This document shows, in pieces, positions 1 to 11,847 of a stretch of 64,000 nucleotides of DNA. How positions within the stretch are numbered: the stretch's first letter is position 1; every line of letters starts with the position of its first letter. Where the stretch lies: the NCBI GenBank assembly GCA_030512295.1, contig JAULSR010000006.1, positions 1,302,001-1,366,000 on the forward strand, written 5' to 3'. The notes beneath the pieces were generated by a model. It was not told where the DNA came from, searched no databases, and was given only the letters and a program-made list of their open reading frames with translations. A program made the position numbers and the translations under genes. This stretch comes from Bombardia bombarda (Eukaryota; Ascomycota; Sordariomycetes; Sordariales; Lasiosphaeriaceae).

Positions 1-468
1 GCTATTGTATCGTATGGTCGGCGCGATGTACTCGCCCGCTGAGACGAAGTAGTGATCGTCACCGAGGCGCACCAGTCCTTCGGGCTCGAAGGTGTCCCCC
101 TCGAACTTGACCTTTTCGACGAGTTTCCATTGGGTTAAGCGGCCTAGATCGAGGAACTGGCGGATGATTTCCTCGCCGTGCGAGGAGGAGCCGGGTGGTG
201 TGAGCGGGGATGGCGCGAGCGGGGTATCGGGCAGGGTAATGGTGATGTTCCTGGGCGGCGGCGACAGGGGAGTCGAGGTCGAATACAGAAGGTTTAAAAC
301 GGCCAGCCCGTTGAGCATCCTGCCGATATGTTTCATGTTTCTGGCGAAGCTATCGACTGTGGCTTCCACGGCGGCGGCTAACAGACAATATGGCGGCTCG
401 ATTGGCAATCTGGTTGCTGTGAAGAACTGCCATGATGGCGACATGTACGCAGATACTATCGTAGACAT
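1..468 (-). CDS. Putative secreted DUF6454-like protein, N-terminal part (cut by window edge)
   Basis: This is an open reading frame on the minus strand that runs off the left edge without a stop. In-frame ATGs lie at 468, 444 and 336. The ATG at 336 begins MKHIGRMLNGLAVLNLLYS, which looks like a signal peptide, so the mature gene may start there rather than at 468. A Pro/Ser/Thr-rich linker follows, then a stretch with the pattern FEGDTFEPEGLVRLGDDHYF and FVSAGEYIAPTIRYN. From memory this resembles a family of secreted fungal proteins of unknown function (DUF6454, possibly beta-propeller-like). The family call is recall, not a search result. The C-terminal bulk lies outside the window. No introns are needed in the visible part. 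Confidence 0.6.
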   Translation of the reverse strand, partial: MSTIVSAYMSPSWQFFTATRLPIEPPYCLLAAAVEATVDSFARNMKHIGRMLNGLAVLNLLYSTSTPLSPPPRNITITLPDTPLAPSPLTPPGSSSHGEEIIRQFLDLGRLTQWKLVEKVKFEGDTFEPEGLVRLGDDHYFVSAGEYIAPTIRYNS

Positions 469-2152
469 GGCTTCAGGGACATGATGCGTGGCCCATTTGG
501 GTTTGTTGCCGACATTCGACCTTCCGTCTTTGGATCGGAGCAAAAGTGGAAAAGTCGGGGAACTGTGGGGATTGTGCTTTGCCGGGCTGAAGTGCAGAGA
601 ATGGCACTATCCATCCAGACAATGGACATGCATTGTTTTATCTTCGCTCCAATAATATCAACACACCTGTTGAACGGCACATTTATTCAAAGCCGCGATT
701 CACATACGTTCCTTAGACAACCTCTCCACACCTTCTAATACTAGTTTTACGGTCTCAAACCTCACTATCCAGCACTCACTCTATACAGTTGCTTCGCATT
801 GTTTTAATAATCCCCAATATTTCAAATATCCAAAGCAAGTCCTAGCTCGCCAATAGACAGAAAAGAGTTCGCAACTTGAAGCTGCCATGCACAGATAAAT
901 ACATGAAATGCAACAAATTCCCTCTACTCTCAATATTCTTTACCCTTGTAAGCCGCTTCATTCAGAATACTGGCTGTCATCACCATCCTCATGCAACTAA
1001 TAAATATCGGGCCCGGATATGAGTTCCTCCAGATCAAACCCAGGATCCACAAAGCTTAAGCTTCCCTCCCGCATCAAGTTGCATAAAACGCTCCGAACAG
1101 ACCCTATCAGGCCTACACTAGTCTCGGTGCATGCGAGTCAACCATGCATGCTCTGGGCCGTTGATATCTCTATTTCCTGAAAGTGGCCGCTAATGTAGAG
1201 TATAATTCATGATATACATAGCTTTGTGGTTGGATCGTTGTGTTAAAATATCGATGGGATTAGTCCCAATATCCAAGTGTTATAGCCAGTCCGGATGGAA
1301 GCTTCACATCTGGCAACCTCTTATCCTCGCCTCTCCATCTGGACGAGAAATGGGGATTCCCAACTCCTCCAATGCCACTGCCCGCATCTTGTCAACTGCC
1401 CGGTCGTACCTTCCCGGCGGTCCCCATGGCACATCTTAAAGTGCCATCCAATCAAATCCGACCTCTCTTTAAGCGACAGGGGTATCCTGTAAGATGACGT
1501 CAAACAAGACCCCGCGATTGGACCCCTAAAGGCGATCAGCGGGGCCCCTCGTCATTGACGGCACAGCAGAAACGTCAAGAACTCCACACTGAGCAACTCG
1601 ATCTTCGATAATACACCACAACTATCCGTGCAAAACATGTTCAACCGCAGCAGAAAGGCAGTACCTGGCAGCTCGCTCCTGAGCAAGCGTGGCAAGCGTG
1701 GCAGTGAAACGGACAAAGACGCCGGTTCCAACTGCTAGCGCTGCGTCCATTACGTGCGTTTGACTACTTGTCTATTGACTATGGGGCCTGGTATAGGGCC
1801 AAGCGGCCAGGGGCTCCGTGTCGGCCTGGACAAGTGATGCAACAGGTCAGGTCAATGATGGCCCATAGTAAACTGAACTATACAGAGATACTTGCATTAC
1901 CGATGAGGAAGCAGCCTTTGATGAATCTACCTATCTATCCCATTGCATTCGCTCGGCATTCGTCCATGCACGTACTCTTCTTCTTTCCTTCCTTCATGCA
2001 ATGCGAGAAGGACCCTGATTAAACCACCACCAACCGCCAACCACCAACACATAGCAGCAACGATATCAGTTTCGTTGCGTGCCAATAGTATCAACACCAT
2101 CCACCAAGACGGTAATCTGAACCGTCACACTAACACAAGAACAACCACCACA
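469..2152. other. Intergenic region, no gene seen
   Basis: This 1.7-kb region holds the promoter of the left-edge gene and the 5' region of the MARVEL-like gene. The short open frames in it overlap each other on both strands, lack recognisable domains and have no supporting splice pattern. The last 150 bases before 2153 are rich in CAAC/CCACCA pyrimidine-poor sequence, as is common in fungal 5' leaders. No RNA gene or repeat was recognised. Confidence 0.5.
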
Positions 2153-3263
2153 ATGGGCGCTCGAACAGGCCACGCCCTCCGCGGCGCACAATCGATCCAC
2201 CGGCTCATCCAGCTCGGCTGCGCGGCCGTCGTGCTCGCCCTCTTCTCCTACTTCCTCGCGACGCTGCGCAGCCACAACATGTACACGCCGACCTGGATCC
2301 GCGCCGTCGAGGGCATCTCGGGCGCCGCCGTGCTCTACACCCTCATGGCGCTCGCCACGCTCTGCTGCATCGTGGGGCACCCCTTGCTGTCGAGCCTCAT
2401 GATGCTGCTCGACCTGGCCTTCCTCGGCGCCTTCATCTACGTTGCCTACGCTAACCGCTACGGCGCCAGCTCGTGCAACCACGGCAACGTCACGACGCCC
2501 TTTGGCACCGGCGACGCAAACTCCTCCCTGGCCACCAACACCACCAGCGGCGGCATCAACCCGCTGCCGAGCCAGCGCTCCGCCTGCAGGATGCAGACGG
2601 CCAGCCTGGCTGTTTCTATCACTGCCATGTATGTCATCATCTCCCCTTGTTCCCATCCAGTCCCCATGATGCTTACAGTATCTCAGCCTCTTCTTCCTCT
2701 TCTCCCTCCTCAACGAAATCAACCTCATCCGCCACCGCCGCAAAGCCAAGCGCTTCGGCCCCTCCCCCGCAAACGACTACACCTCCGGCTACGGTACCAA
2801 GACCTCTCCTCAAAACCCCGGCTTCCTCAGCCGCTTCACCAACCGCAAGACCACCGCCACCACCGCCCCCAACAACACCGCACACAACACCAACCCCAAC
2901 ACCCTGCCCGCGCACACCCACCCGGGCGAGATGCGCGACAGCTACGCCTCTGAACAGACCCGCATCGGCACCGCCAACGGCGCCGACCCGCTCAGCGTGC
3001 CCGGCGGGCTGGGCAGCGGGTATAAGAAGCACGAGAGCTCGCCGTATGGGTATGGCAATGGCAATGGCAATGGCAATGTGAATACTACCACCACGGGGAA
3101 CGCTATGGGGCCCAATGGACGGGTGGTGGTGGCGACGGAGGACGGACACGCGCGGCCGGATGCGCTGGTGCCGCCTGCGGGTGCGCCGCCGCCGCCGCCG
3201 CCGGCGCATTATCCCGCGGGGAACTATCGGGCGTATGATGATGGGGTTTATGATCGGTCTTAG
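2153..3263 (+). CDS. MARVEL-like four-transmembrane protein with low-complexity C-terminal tail
   Basis: The gene has two exons, 2153-2628 and 2687-3263, separated by a 58-bp intron (GTATGT...CTCAG) that splits an Ile codon. The spliced product is 350 residues. Hydrophobic segments occur at about residues 20-40 (LGCAAVVLALFSYFLATL), 55-78, 80-100 and, bridging the intron, about 150-168 (AVSITAILFFLFSLL). A glycosylation-prone Asn/Thr-rich loop lies between helices 3 and 4. The order RxxQxxxRLIQLG then four helices fits fungal MARVEL-domain proteins, thought to act in membrane apposition or eisosome-type plasma-membrane domains; that role is inference. The tail after residue 180 is hydrophilic, with Asn-Gly repeats (3055-3080) and a run of eight prolines. 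The start is the first ATG after a CACCACA context. Confidence 0.8.
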
Positions 3264-6200
3264 GTGGGGGTTGGGGGGTGGGGACAGAGACGAGGAGTGT
3301 ATAGGTTTGGGGACAGAAAGGGGGAGGGAGCTGGCTGGTGCTGGCATTTTTGAGTGGATGACAATGATGGATATGAACAGAGGTTGGTGGTTATGAATGG
3401 GTCTGATGATACGTAGATGTACGCAAAAGGGGTTGGAAGGAAGGAAACCGATCCATGATGGGATTGATGAAAAGAGGATGTTGATACTGTACGGGAGACT
3501 TGCTGCCAGCCGCCATTGTCAATACGATGGCCGTTGCTGGTGTCTTTCTTCTACTAGAATATTACATGGGTATGTATGGTTTGTTATTATTAGTTCCGTG
3601 TTGGTATTTCAAACAACCGTTTGGACAGATTCAGTTGGTCGTGGTTATTGAGAAAAGTACTTCATTTATAGAAATATAGTGCCAGTGTGTTGTGTTATGA
3701 CGTGTTGTACAGCCAAAACTGTTGGTATATCATCGCAGTTACAAACGTAGTGCTAAGTTTATTAGCATTGGTTTATGGACGTGAATAAGTGAGTGATAGT
3801 GAACATAAGAGTGAATGTAGCGTTGGTTGTAATAATGAGATGGAATGTGAGTGAATGTGAGTGAAAGCGAATGTGAAAGTGAATATGAGAGTGAATATGA
3901 CGACGTCTGGTTGGACATGAGAATGATGCACATGATGACGAGCTGTTCTTATAGAATATGTCTTATACGCCAATGACAGCGTAGTGTATGAAAGGGCTGT
4001 ATGATCTTCTCTCTTGATTGATAATGGCCTTGTAAAAGATCAATGGCCAACTCCACCCAAAACCGCAAGCCGCGCTCAGAATAGAAGACCATGGCGAGTA
4101 ATATCTCATAATGCTATCGTTGGGATCATAGAGGGGCTTAAGAATCGTGACTGCTACACGTCAATATAACAATGATAAATGAAAATCCCGGTTGCTTTCA
4201 TCTTGCATTTAGTCATCTGCCTCTTTACTGCATACGGAACCCTCTTGCACGACGGACTTGTGCGTTGTTGTTGGCACTTGGCAGCCCTTTCCACCAGGGC
4301 TTTGAAAGTACTTGGGCAACTATGATCTTGCATTAAGGGTTGGCAGCGATTCATTTATCTGGCTGCCTCGTCACACCGGAAAACGCCACCGTCGAGGGAG
4401 AGCTCTTGGCCTGTGTCGCCACTTGGCGTGTCTCTGGGGTAAAGTCAAGTGCACAGCTATAGTAGAGGTAGAGCTAAGATGTCCAGAGCTATATGAGACA
4501 TGAGGCCGCCACCTTGATGAAGAAAGCCTCGGCTCAAATATGCATTAAGACCAACAGCTGGATGATTAATACTAGAAGTATCAGGAAGATCATAGAGTCA
4601 TTGTTGGGAGGAAGGGGAAAGGGAGGGAAGTGGACAGATGGCTTGGCCTTCGCTTGGCTCGGCTCGGCTTGGCCAGACGGTGTCGACTCAGACTTATGTT
4701 GGGGGATCAGAACAAGAATGCGAGGGCAATCACAGCGATTACTCATGCCTTGGGTTGTGAGTGCGAGGGACAGGTCGGATAGTAAAATGGAAAATGACAA
4801 ACCCAATACCTGTAAGGCGTGGTGATCCTGGCAGCCTTGGCCTCCATAATATAATCATTTCGGAACGGTTAACTTCCTTATAATATTCCGTGCTGCCGTT
4901 TGTTTAGGTGGGTGTGGAGCTGCTCTCCCGTGGGGGCCTACAAGACTTGTTGGGAGCCGGCCGTATCGTAAAGAGAGGCTGCCTGGTCCGTGGTGTGACA
5001 GTGTTAGTATGGTGTAGCCTGTCAGAGAGATCTACGGTTACGAGATGTATTCTCCTCTCTCGAGTTGTTTTCGGGTGTTTTCTTGACACTCGGATCATTC
5101 TCATGCAGTGATGCTGCCAAGAGGCAACTTGATATTGTCGTGATAACCCCCACTTGAGGATCTCTAGTTGGCTGTGGCCACAAGAAGAATACGAACGGAC
5201 AAAAATGCATGAGACTGTAGATTGGTCATCCCATGTCTACCATCTGCGGATCTTTCCTCTTCCTCTGCTTTGCCACTCGACAACATGTGCTAAAACTCAA
5301 CTTTGGGGTTAGAGGGACCGGCAGTTTTCGGGATTGATGAGAAGGATGAGGAATAGCTTTGGGAGGGCTGGGTAACCCGGAGTGCCCAGCTATGGGGAAG
5401 CGGGTTCCCGTAGACATGATACACACCCTGCGTCAAGAGCTGGGGAGTCCATCAACACATGAACCCCCCGCCAGTGCGTCCTATTGGCAGCTGAGAGCAT
5501 CGAATGTCCCATAACGGGCTGAAAAGAGTTGGTTAGGGAATCCACAGAGACCTCGTAAAACTGGAGTAGATAGGGCAAAAGCCGTTTCTTGGGCCATTGT
5601 TTCGACCGGTGGGAAATCTGGACCGATGGCCGCCGGTCTGGGCTCATTGACGGTGGATGATGGGGCTGGAAGATGGATGGTGACCTGTCTATACGTATAC
5701 CTAGTCATGAAGACTGAACGCCAAGAGATAGCCGTAAATCCGAAAGCCTACCCAACCTCGCGGAGAAGACTGCTCTACGAATACTTGATGGCTCAGCTTT
5801 TTCTTTTTCTTCTTTCCCTCACCATCGCATATGCAGCCCACAACCTTGGTGAGGATTGGCAAGGCTTAGCCTCTGAGATGTGTGACTAGTGATTCTGAGG
5901 CACCTGAGCAATTGATGCCGCCTCTGATCTGTGAGCATGAGAGTTATGGCAAAAAGGGCGAATACAAATCTGTCGCCTCTGTGAGAGAGGCAGGCAGGCA
6001 GGCTATTTTGGCCATGGGTGCATCCCAGAAGAATAGGCTGATGGATCGCGAAGATCATCAAGCAAAAGATGGACCATTGGAGCTGAGAGACAATCGATTG
6101 TGGTGATCTGGAGCTCAGGCTGGCAAGCCAAGGTGAACAAGGTGGTGGAGTTGATGATTCGAGTGCTGATTGATCGAGTCGAGTTCGAGGTGCGACAAGA

Positions 6201-7665
6201 GGTTAGTCGGTTTGATCTGCACAAGGGTACCCTGCCCCAGACTGGCCTGCCAATGCTGGGCTAGGCTGATTAAGGAAAGGTTCAGCAGAAAGACAACGGT
6301 GGGACAGACGCCAAGACACACCACCTGCAGGAAAGCACGAGCCGCAGGGGCTCTTTAGCGGGAAAGTGCGAAACTCGGTGCTTGTTCCACGATTGAATCA
6401 GCCCCACGCTGGAACAATGCCTTTCACAATCGACGTAGCTTTGCTCTCTGCTCGGGCCCAGTGTCGGAACAATGCCCTTCCACCGGATACCAGCGTCCAA
6501 GCCTCTATTCGCATCAGTTTCTTGTCTCTTGGTCACAATCACCTGCAGCTTTAGCCAGCTGACAGGCGAAACGCGGAACGCCTAAAATGGAGAGGTGCAC
6601 GTCTGTCGGCCACCTCATGGCTGCCATTGGCAGTGGCAGCAACGGTCGGGTCCATCGACGACGGGCCTTTTGTCTCCAAGAATCCCAAGCTTCCCTCCCA
6701 TCTGCGGCCTTGGCGGACCCAGACAACCAGATTTCTTCGTGACCTCGATGGCGGCCACAGACAAGCAGACACCCTGGTCGGGAACGTACACAGTAAAGCT
6801 CTGTGCCGATTGACCAATCCCTTCGTCGGCAGCCATCAGACCTCTGCCCCCTTGTCCCTCCCCTGTCCACAATGGCCAAGTGATGGACCTCACACTCTCG
6901 TCACTCACAGGCAGACAGGACAATTTCTTGGGATGGGGTCGGTGATGGCAAGTTCGACACCTGGATTCTGCAGGGGCCACTCACATTGGCACATCGAGGC
7001 ACCGTCCCCAGCCATGAGTCCATGACCCAGCCATGATCCCTGGCCGGCTCTATCTCGCCCGCGCGGGACGACCCCCCCAATCTCATCCCATCCCATCCCA
7101 TCCCATCCCGTCGTCTTGAACATGACGACCGGGCCCGCCCAGCGGCGTTGCCTCTCTCTTCATGCGTCTTGTGCTGACCCTCGAGTTCTGGAAGGGTGAC
7201 AGGGTCTTGCTGGGGTCTTGCGGCTTGCTTGCTATGTTCGCTCTTGCCGGCCTCCACCACCTGGTCCGCACGTCCTATTTGCCCACATTTTCTCCCGGAG
7301 CAGACCCTGTTTCTATTCCCAGTCCTCAACCTTCAGAGAGTGTGTGCGTACTACTAGATGGTTCAGGGACTGTTTCGTCTAGTCCGTGGTTAGACTTCAA
7401 CCTGTGAACCCCCCCTGGACCCATCTTCCCCATCTTCCCATCTTTGTGTGAATGCACGTACCGGTTTGCCATTACAATCCCGTCTTTCCCTCTCACTTGG
7501 TGCTTGTGCTTGTCCCCCTCCTTTCTTTCATCCCACCACATCGACCGACGACCAGCCAGGGAATCGCCACAAAGTTGGATTAGATGACTTAACCACGACC
7601 GATACGAGGGCACTGCTACGGCTCATCGCCATCGCCAACCTCGTGGTTGTCAACGACAAAGCCCA
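3264..7665. other. Intergenic region with short degenerate repeats, no gene seen
   Basis: This 4.4-kb region separates two genes on the plus strand. The stretch 3775-3900 is a degenerate GTGAATGTGA/GTGAGTGAAT repeat. A (CATCC)n tract lies at about 7085-7108, upstream of the seven-helix protein. Open frames in 5.6-7.3 kb occur in several frames and both strands at once in moderately GC-rich DNA, which argues against real coding sequence. I recognised no domain, splice pattern or RNA gene. The segment next to 7666 presumably holds the promoter and leader of the next gene. Confidence 0.5.
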
Positions 7666-9961
7666 ATGTCACCATTTCACCAAATCGATGGAGGCGTCGG
7701 GTGGTTGGAGTCGCGGGGCGACACGACTTGGCGGGCCAATACAAACTCGGCGTCAACGGGAAACGGGCTGTTCCAGACGGCCACAAACACGACCACGCAA
7801 CAACAGCAGATGTTCTTCAACGATCTCAGATTCGCCGCCGCAAAATCCATCAGAACATCGACCATCATCCTAGCTACCTTCAACACCATTGCCGCTTTCG
7901 CCACCGCCATTGGGATCCTAATCGACGCATATTATAGGGAGAGGAGGAACAACAAGAAGTACAAGTTCAGGTATGAGATGAAAAGACATGAACCCTGGCC
8001 CTCTATCTGTCTGCCACTAGCAGTTGCTTACATAGCTCTTAGCCGCAATGGCTTCGCCTTCGTCCCAGCGGTCGAAGTGTTCCCGCTTGTTCTGTCGGTC
8101 GGCATCATTGTCCAAGGCATCACTTTTGCTGTGGCTCAGTCAACTGGCCTTGACTCACTCGTTGGTGCTGGATGCACATTAGTTGCTCAACTGATGCTAC
8201 CTGGTAAGCTACACAAGATGGCAACAAGATAATCTACCAAGACACGAGTTCATCATGAAGCTGACAATCTGTCTAGCCGTGTTCATTGTCCCATACACAC
8301 AACTCATATTCGGACTCGAGATCATGATGAGAGGGTTGAAGAAACAACCGTTCGCTCCCAGAGGGAAATGGAGCGTGACAATCTGCCTGACTATCATCGG
8401 CCTGTTGATTCTAACAAACTTCCTCGTGGCCAATTTTGACCGCTCCCCCAATTTTTGTCTCACATCTCTGTTTTGGTTTGTTGGACACTACTCGACTGGT
8501 TGTTTCGCTCTTCTTACCGGCATCTGCGCAACTCTCTTGGTTTGCACCATAGTTGTTTTCGTCAAGTTGCACCGTAGCACTAAGATTGAGGTAACCGAGA
8601 GAGTTGCTGCGTCTCGGATGGTCTACTATATGGCACTCGGAGCCATATCTTCTGTGAGTTTGCCACTACGTACCCCTTTTTCTGACGCAACATCTAACAT
8701 CATTTAGGGCTTCATGCTTCCTTACTTCTACGTCATGTCTTTTGTCAACCAAAAAGGCGGACAAGGGAACGCCCTCACATTATCCATGGTCGCCTCTGTG
8801 GTTGCAAACGTATCTGGACTGATGACGGGCGGACTTTACCTCTTCCTGAAGTCAAACACCTTGTCCACCATTGGTCCCAGAGACAAGATCGGTGAGTACG
8901 AGAACCGGAGGCTCAAATACAAAATCCGACGATATGGAGCTAGCGACCCCGACTTTGACAGCCATATGATGGAACCTGTTACCGGTCCGGGAAGCTTGCG
9001 CCGCATGGACAGTGATGCAAGTTTGTCAAGCATTGAAAAAGTCGAAGACACCAAATATGACGAGTCAGGACGGCCCCCTTCTCTGACATATGACGGGCCG
9101 AATGCCAACCCTCTTCGCCCCAACGCCGTTCATCCTACACAACCGCCAGTACCAAGAGCGCCAGAACCTGCAATGATGTCGGCCATGTCGTCGATAAATC
9201 CGGTGCACATGCGCAAACGTTCTTATTCTCTATTCCCAAGCGCGGCTCCTAGCATAAAATCAGTCACGCTTCTCCCCGCTACTACATACTCCCCTAACAA
9301 TAACTACAACGAGTCGGCTGCCGATACCCTTAAACCCCCTCCATCAATGCGAAACCTTGTGAATCGACACCGACGAGACTCATCTCTGATCTCGTCAGCA
9401 ACAGTCCAGATCGGTCTTCGCCTCTCTTCCGTTGAGGACATGCTGCCGACAGCAGAAAGCAAAGTCGTCAACGGCGATGCCAACGTTTACACCCTGGATT
9501 GCCCAAATCTAGTATCGGCCGACAAGCCGGCGCTGGCCAACAAGCGGCCAACGGCCCTGACAGCCTTGGACACCAACATCCCCATCCTTCGACCTGAGGA
9601 GCCCGTTGTTGATGAGAGTCCGAGTCGCGATCCGGTAAAGAATGCGAGGATGAAGACTCTGCCGCCAGTTCCAATGCCAGGACAGGCGCCTGTCGAACCT
9701 AGCGCCGCCAACGAAGTAGCTCAGGACGACAATGCTGTCATGCTGAGTCCGAGCGTCTACAGTCCGACCAGCCCTACCAAGGCCAGGCTGCCTAGCCCCA
9801 AGGGTGTTGGGTTCATCCTTCCTGCTACCAAGTTCAATGGTGGCAGTATGAGGAGTCCTAAAAGCCCGCCGATGGCAACACCTCGGCGCCGAGCTGCCGA
9901 GGATGACACCGTCGCCACTACACCCAGATTGCCCAATGCTAACAAGGGCGATTGGATATAA
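7666..9961 (+). CDS. Seven-transmembrane orphan receptor-like protein with long cytoplasmic tail
   Basis: Four exons are joined by three short introns: 7971-8042 (72 bp), 8204-8276 (73 bp) and 8654-8707 (54 bp). The spliced product is 698 residues. Seven hydrophobic helices are visible: TIILATFNTIAAFATAIGIL, a helix after FAFVPAVEVFP, one around SLVGAGCTLVAQLMLPAVFI, VTICLTIIGLLILTNFLV, LLTGICATLLVCTIVVFV, MVYYMALGAISSGFMLPYF and a last one in LTLSMVASVVANVSGLM. A short outside N-terminus and a tail of about 350 hydrophilic Ser/Pro-rich residues complete a GPCR-like topology. I remember close relatives only as uncharacterised fungal proteins; it lacks the CFEM domain of PTH11 receptors. The start at 7666 is the first in-frame ATG; a later ATG at 7809 begins the more conserved-looking part. 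Intron 1 is stop-free and a multiple of three. Confidence 0.8.
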
Positions 9962-11605
9962 GACGTATACCACGCCCCCCTTCCACTAGAGAATAAAACC
10001 CCCAGATGGATACTATGCGCTCGTGAGTTTGAGTTCGAGACAAAGCATTTTTATGGTGTTGGCATTGGGTGGCCGGTCAGTTTTATAGATGAGCTGGCGG
10101 GTAGAGTGGTGTGTGAGACAGAGACAGAGAGAGAGTGACTGGTTTAAATCAAGGCAAGGCGTTGGTGAGACTGGGAGAGGCGAATGAAGTGTTTTTATGT
10201 ATGATTGGGATACCTGTGTGGCTGTCTATCTGTCGTTGGACGACAATTTTTCTTTTCTTTTTCTTTCCCTTGTTTTCTTTTCTTCATCTTTCACCATTTC
10301 ATTCCTTTCCCGGTGTATCGGTTGGGTGGGAGGGAAGGTGTTTTACAGTCTTCAATGCATCATGACGGCGTCTAGAGACGAAGCAAACCAGCTCATTTTG
10401 GAGCAGAGCAGAACCAGAACAAACAAACTCGCTTTCTTGTTTGCCCCCTTTGAGGGTATGCATACATTTCGCACGGACGAGTACTACTGCTACCTTTCCT
10501 TTCGAATTATTTATCCGTTGTTCATCTTTACGGGATATATCCTGTCTCTTTTTCTTTCCATCCCCCCATCCATCTCTTTATTTCTTTTTCTCTTTCATGT
10601 TGCGACAAAAAGCAGGGGATCTGGGTTGTACTTGTAACCTACCTATGTACAGAGGGAAGAAGGAGGATGGGGAAAGGTGACTTACTCCCAGGCATGGCCA
10701 GTGTGGGGACATTGTTGTCTTGAGTAAGATAGGTACATACCTAAGGTACTGATCAGACATCGATTCATCTATTCGAATTGGTTTTGGAATATGAATGAGA
10801 TGTTCAACCAAGATCTTTCCTCTTTCTTCACCACATTGAGCAACAAACAAAAGTAAACCATAAAGTGATTTATTCAATGCGAATAGTATCAATTTAACTA
10901 TCCAGACCAGCAGAATAATCATTAAATCACTTCCTTTGCTTTGTTTCGACTTTGTTCCTCCTCCTTCCATTCCTTCCTTGCCGTCCTTCTCCTACCCCGC
11001 CTTGTCCTGTTCTGCTCCTTTCCTCTGATGCCAGATCGTGCAAGAAAAGTAAGCAAGTCAGACGTTGGCTGGCTGATGATACTGTCCCGTCCTTTTCAGA
11101 CTTTCTATCCCGTCCAAAATTTCGAATGCAAAACCAAACATGCTTCGCTCAACCAATCAATCAGCCGATCGCTCGCTTTCTTTCTGTCTTTCCTCCCTTC
11201 CCTAAAAACCGGGCCTAATTGAAGTGAATTTGGGAAAAAAGAAGACGACAAGCGTGTGAGCACGTGCTATCTATCAACCCAAAGATGTCGGGGCTAGCCT
11301 GACTGGATAGAGAATAAACTAGCTGTACATTGGATGTGTACTAGTAAAAGAATCCATACGCGTAGAAGCATTCTCCCGAGTAAATCGGCAGGCATGTTAA
11401 GTAGGTATGTATGTAGTGTAGGTAGAGGTGTGCGTGTGTAGTAGAGATGCGTAAGTGATGTAAATAATTCCTTCTTTTTCGCTGCCTGCCTGCCTGCCTT
11501 CCTCCCATGCATTAAAAAGTCCCAGAAGACCCCGCTCAAAGCCAAGTAGTAGTATCAATAGTAGTAGTAGTAGTAGGTAGTAGTGGCGAGATAGTAGGTG
11601 TGTAG

Positions 11606-11642
<37 letters not shown>

Positions 11643-11847
11643 GATATTCAAAATCATCATAACCAAGATAAACAAGCAAAAGAAGAAGAATATAAAAGGA
11701 CATTCCATATCCAGCAGCGCTCGGTTTGGGTATATGAGAAGAAAGTTAAGTAAAAGATGAGCAAGAAAATAGGTGAGTTTCCTCAAACAGCAAAGGGTAA
11801 CAAGAGGATGACAAGTGCCTGAGTGACAGGTATATTAACCCATGCGC
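9962..11847. other. Intergenic region between convergent genes, with microsatellite
   Basis: This 1.9-kb region contains the 3' flanks of the seven-helix gene (plus) and the Zn2Cys6 gene (minus). It holds pyrimidine-rich tracts (10245-10310, 10550-10600), an AGT-triplet tract at 11557-11583 and a (GT)n microsatellite at about 11610-11638. A TAGGTA...TACCTAAGGTA palindrome-like copy lies at 10730-10748. No gene is supported. Confidence 0.5.
11610..11638. repeat. (GT)n microsatellite
   Basis: About 14 uninterrupted GT units seen directly in the sequence, in the 3' intergenic space between two convergent genes. Confidence 0.95.

Noticed and set aside
2066..2749. 227-codon open frame on the minus strand opposite the MARVEL-like gene
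   Set aside because: It is the antisense shadow of the GC-rich plus-strand exon and has no membrane or domain logic of its own.
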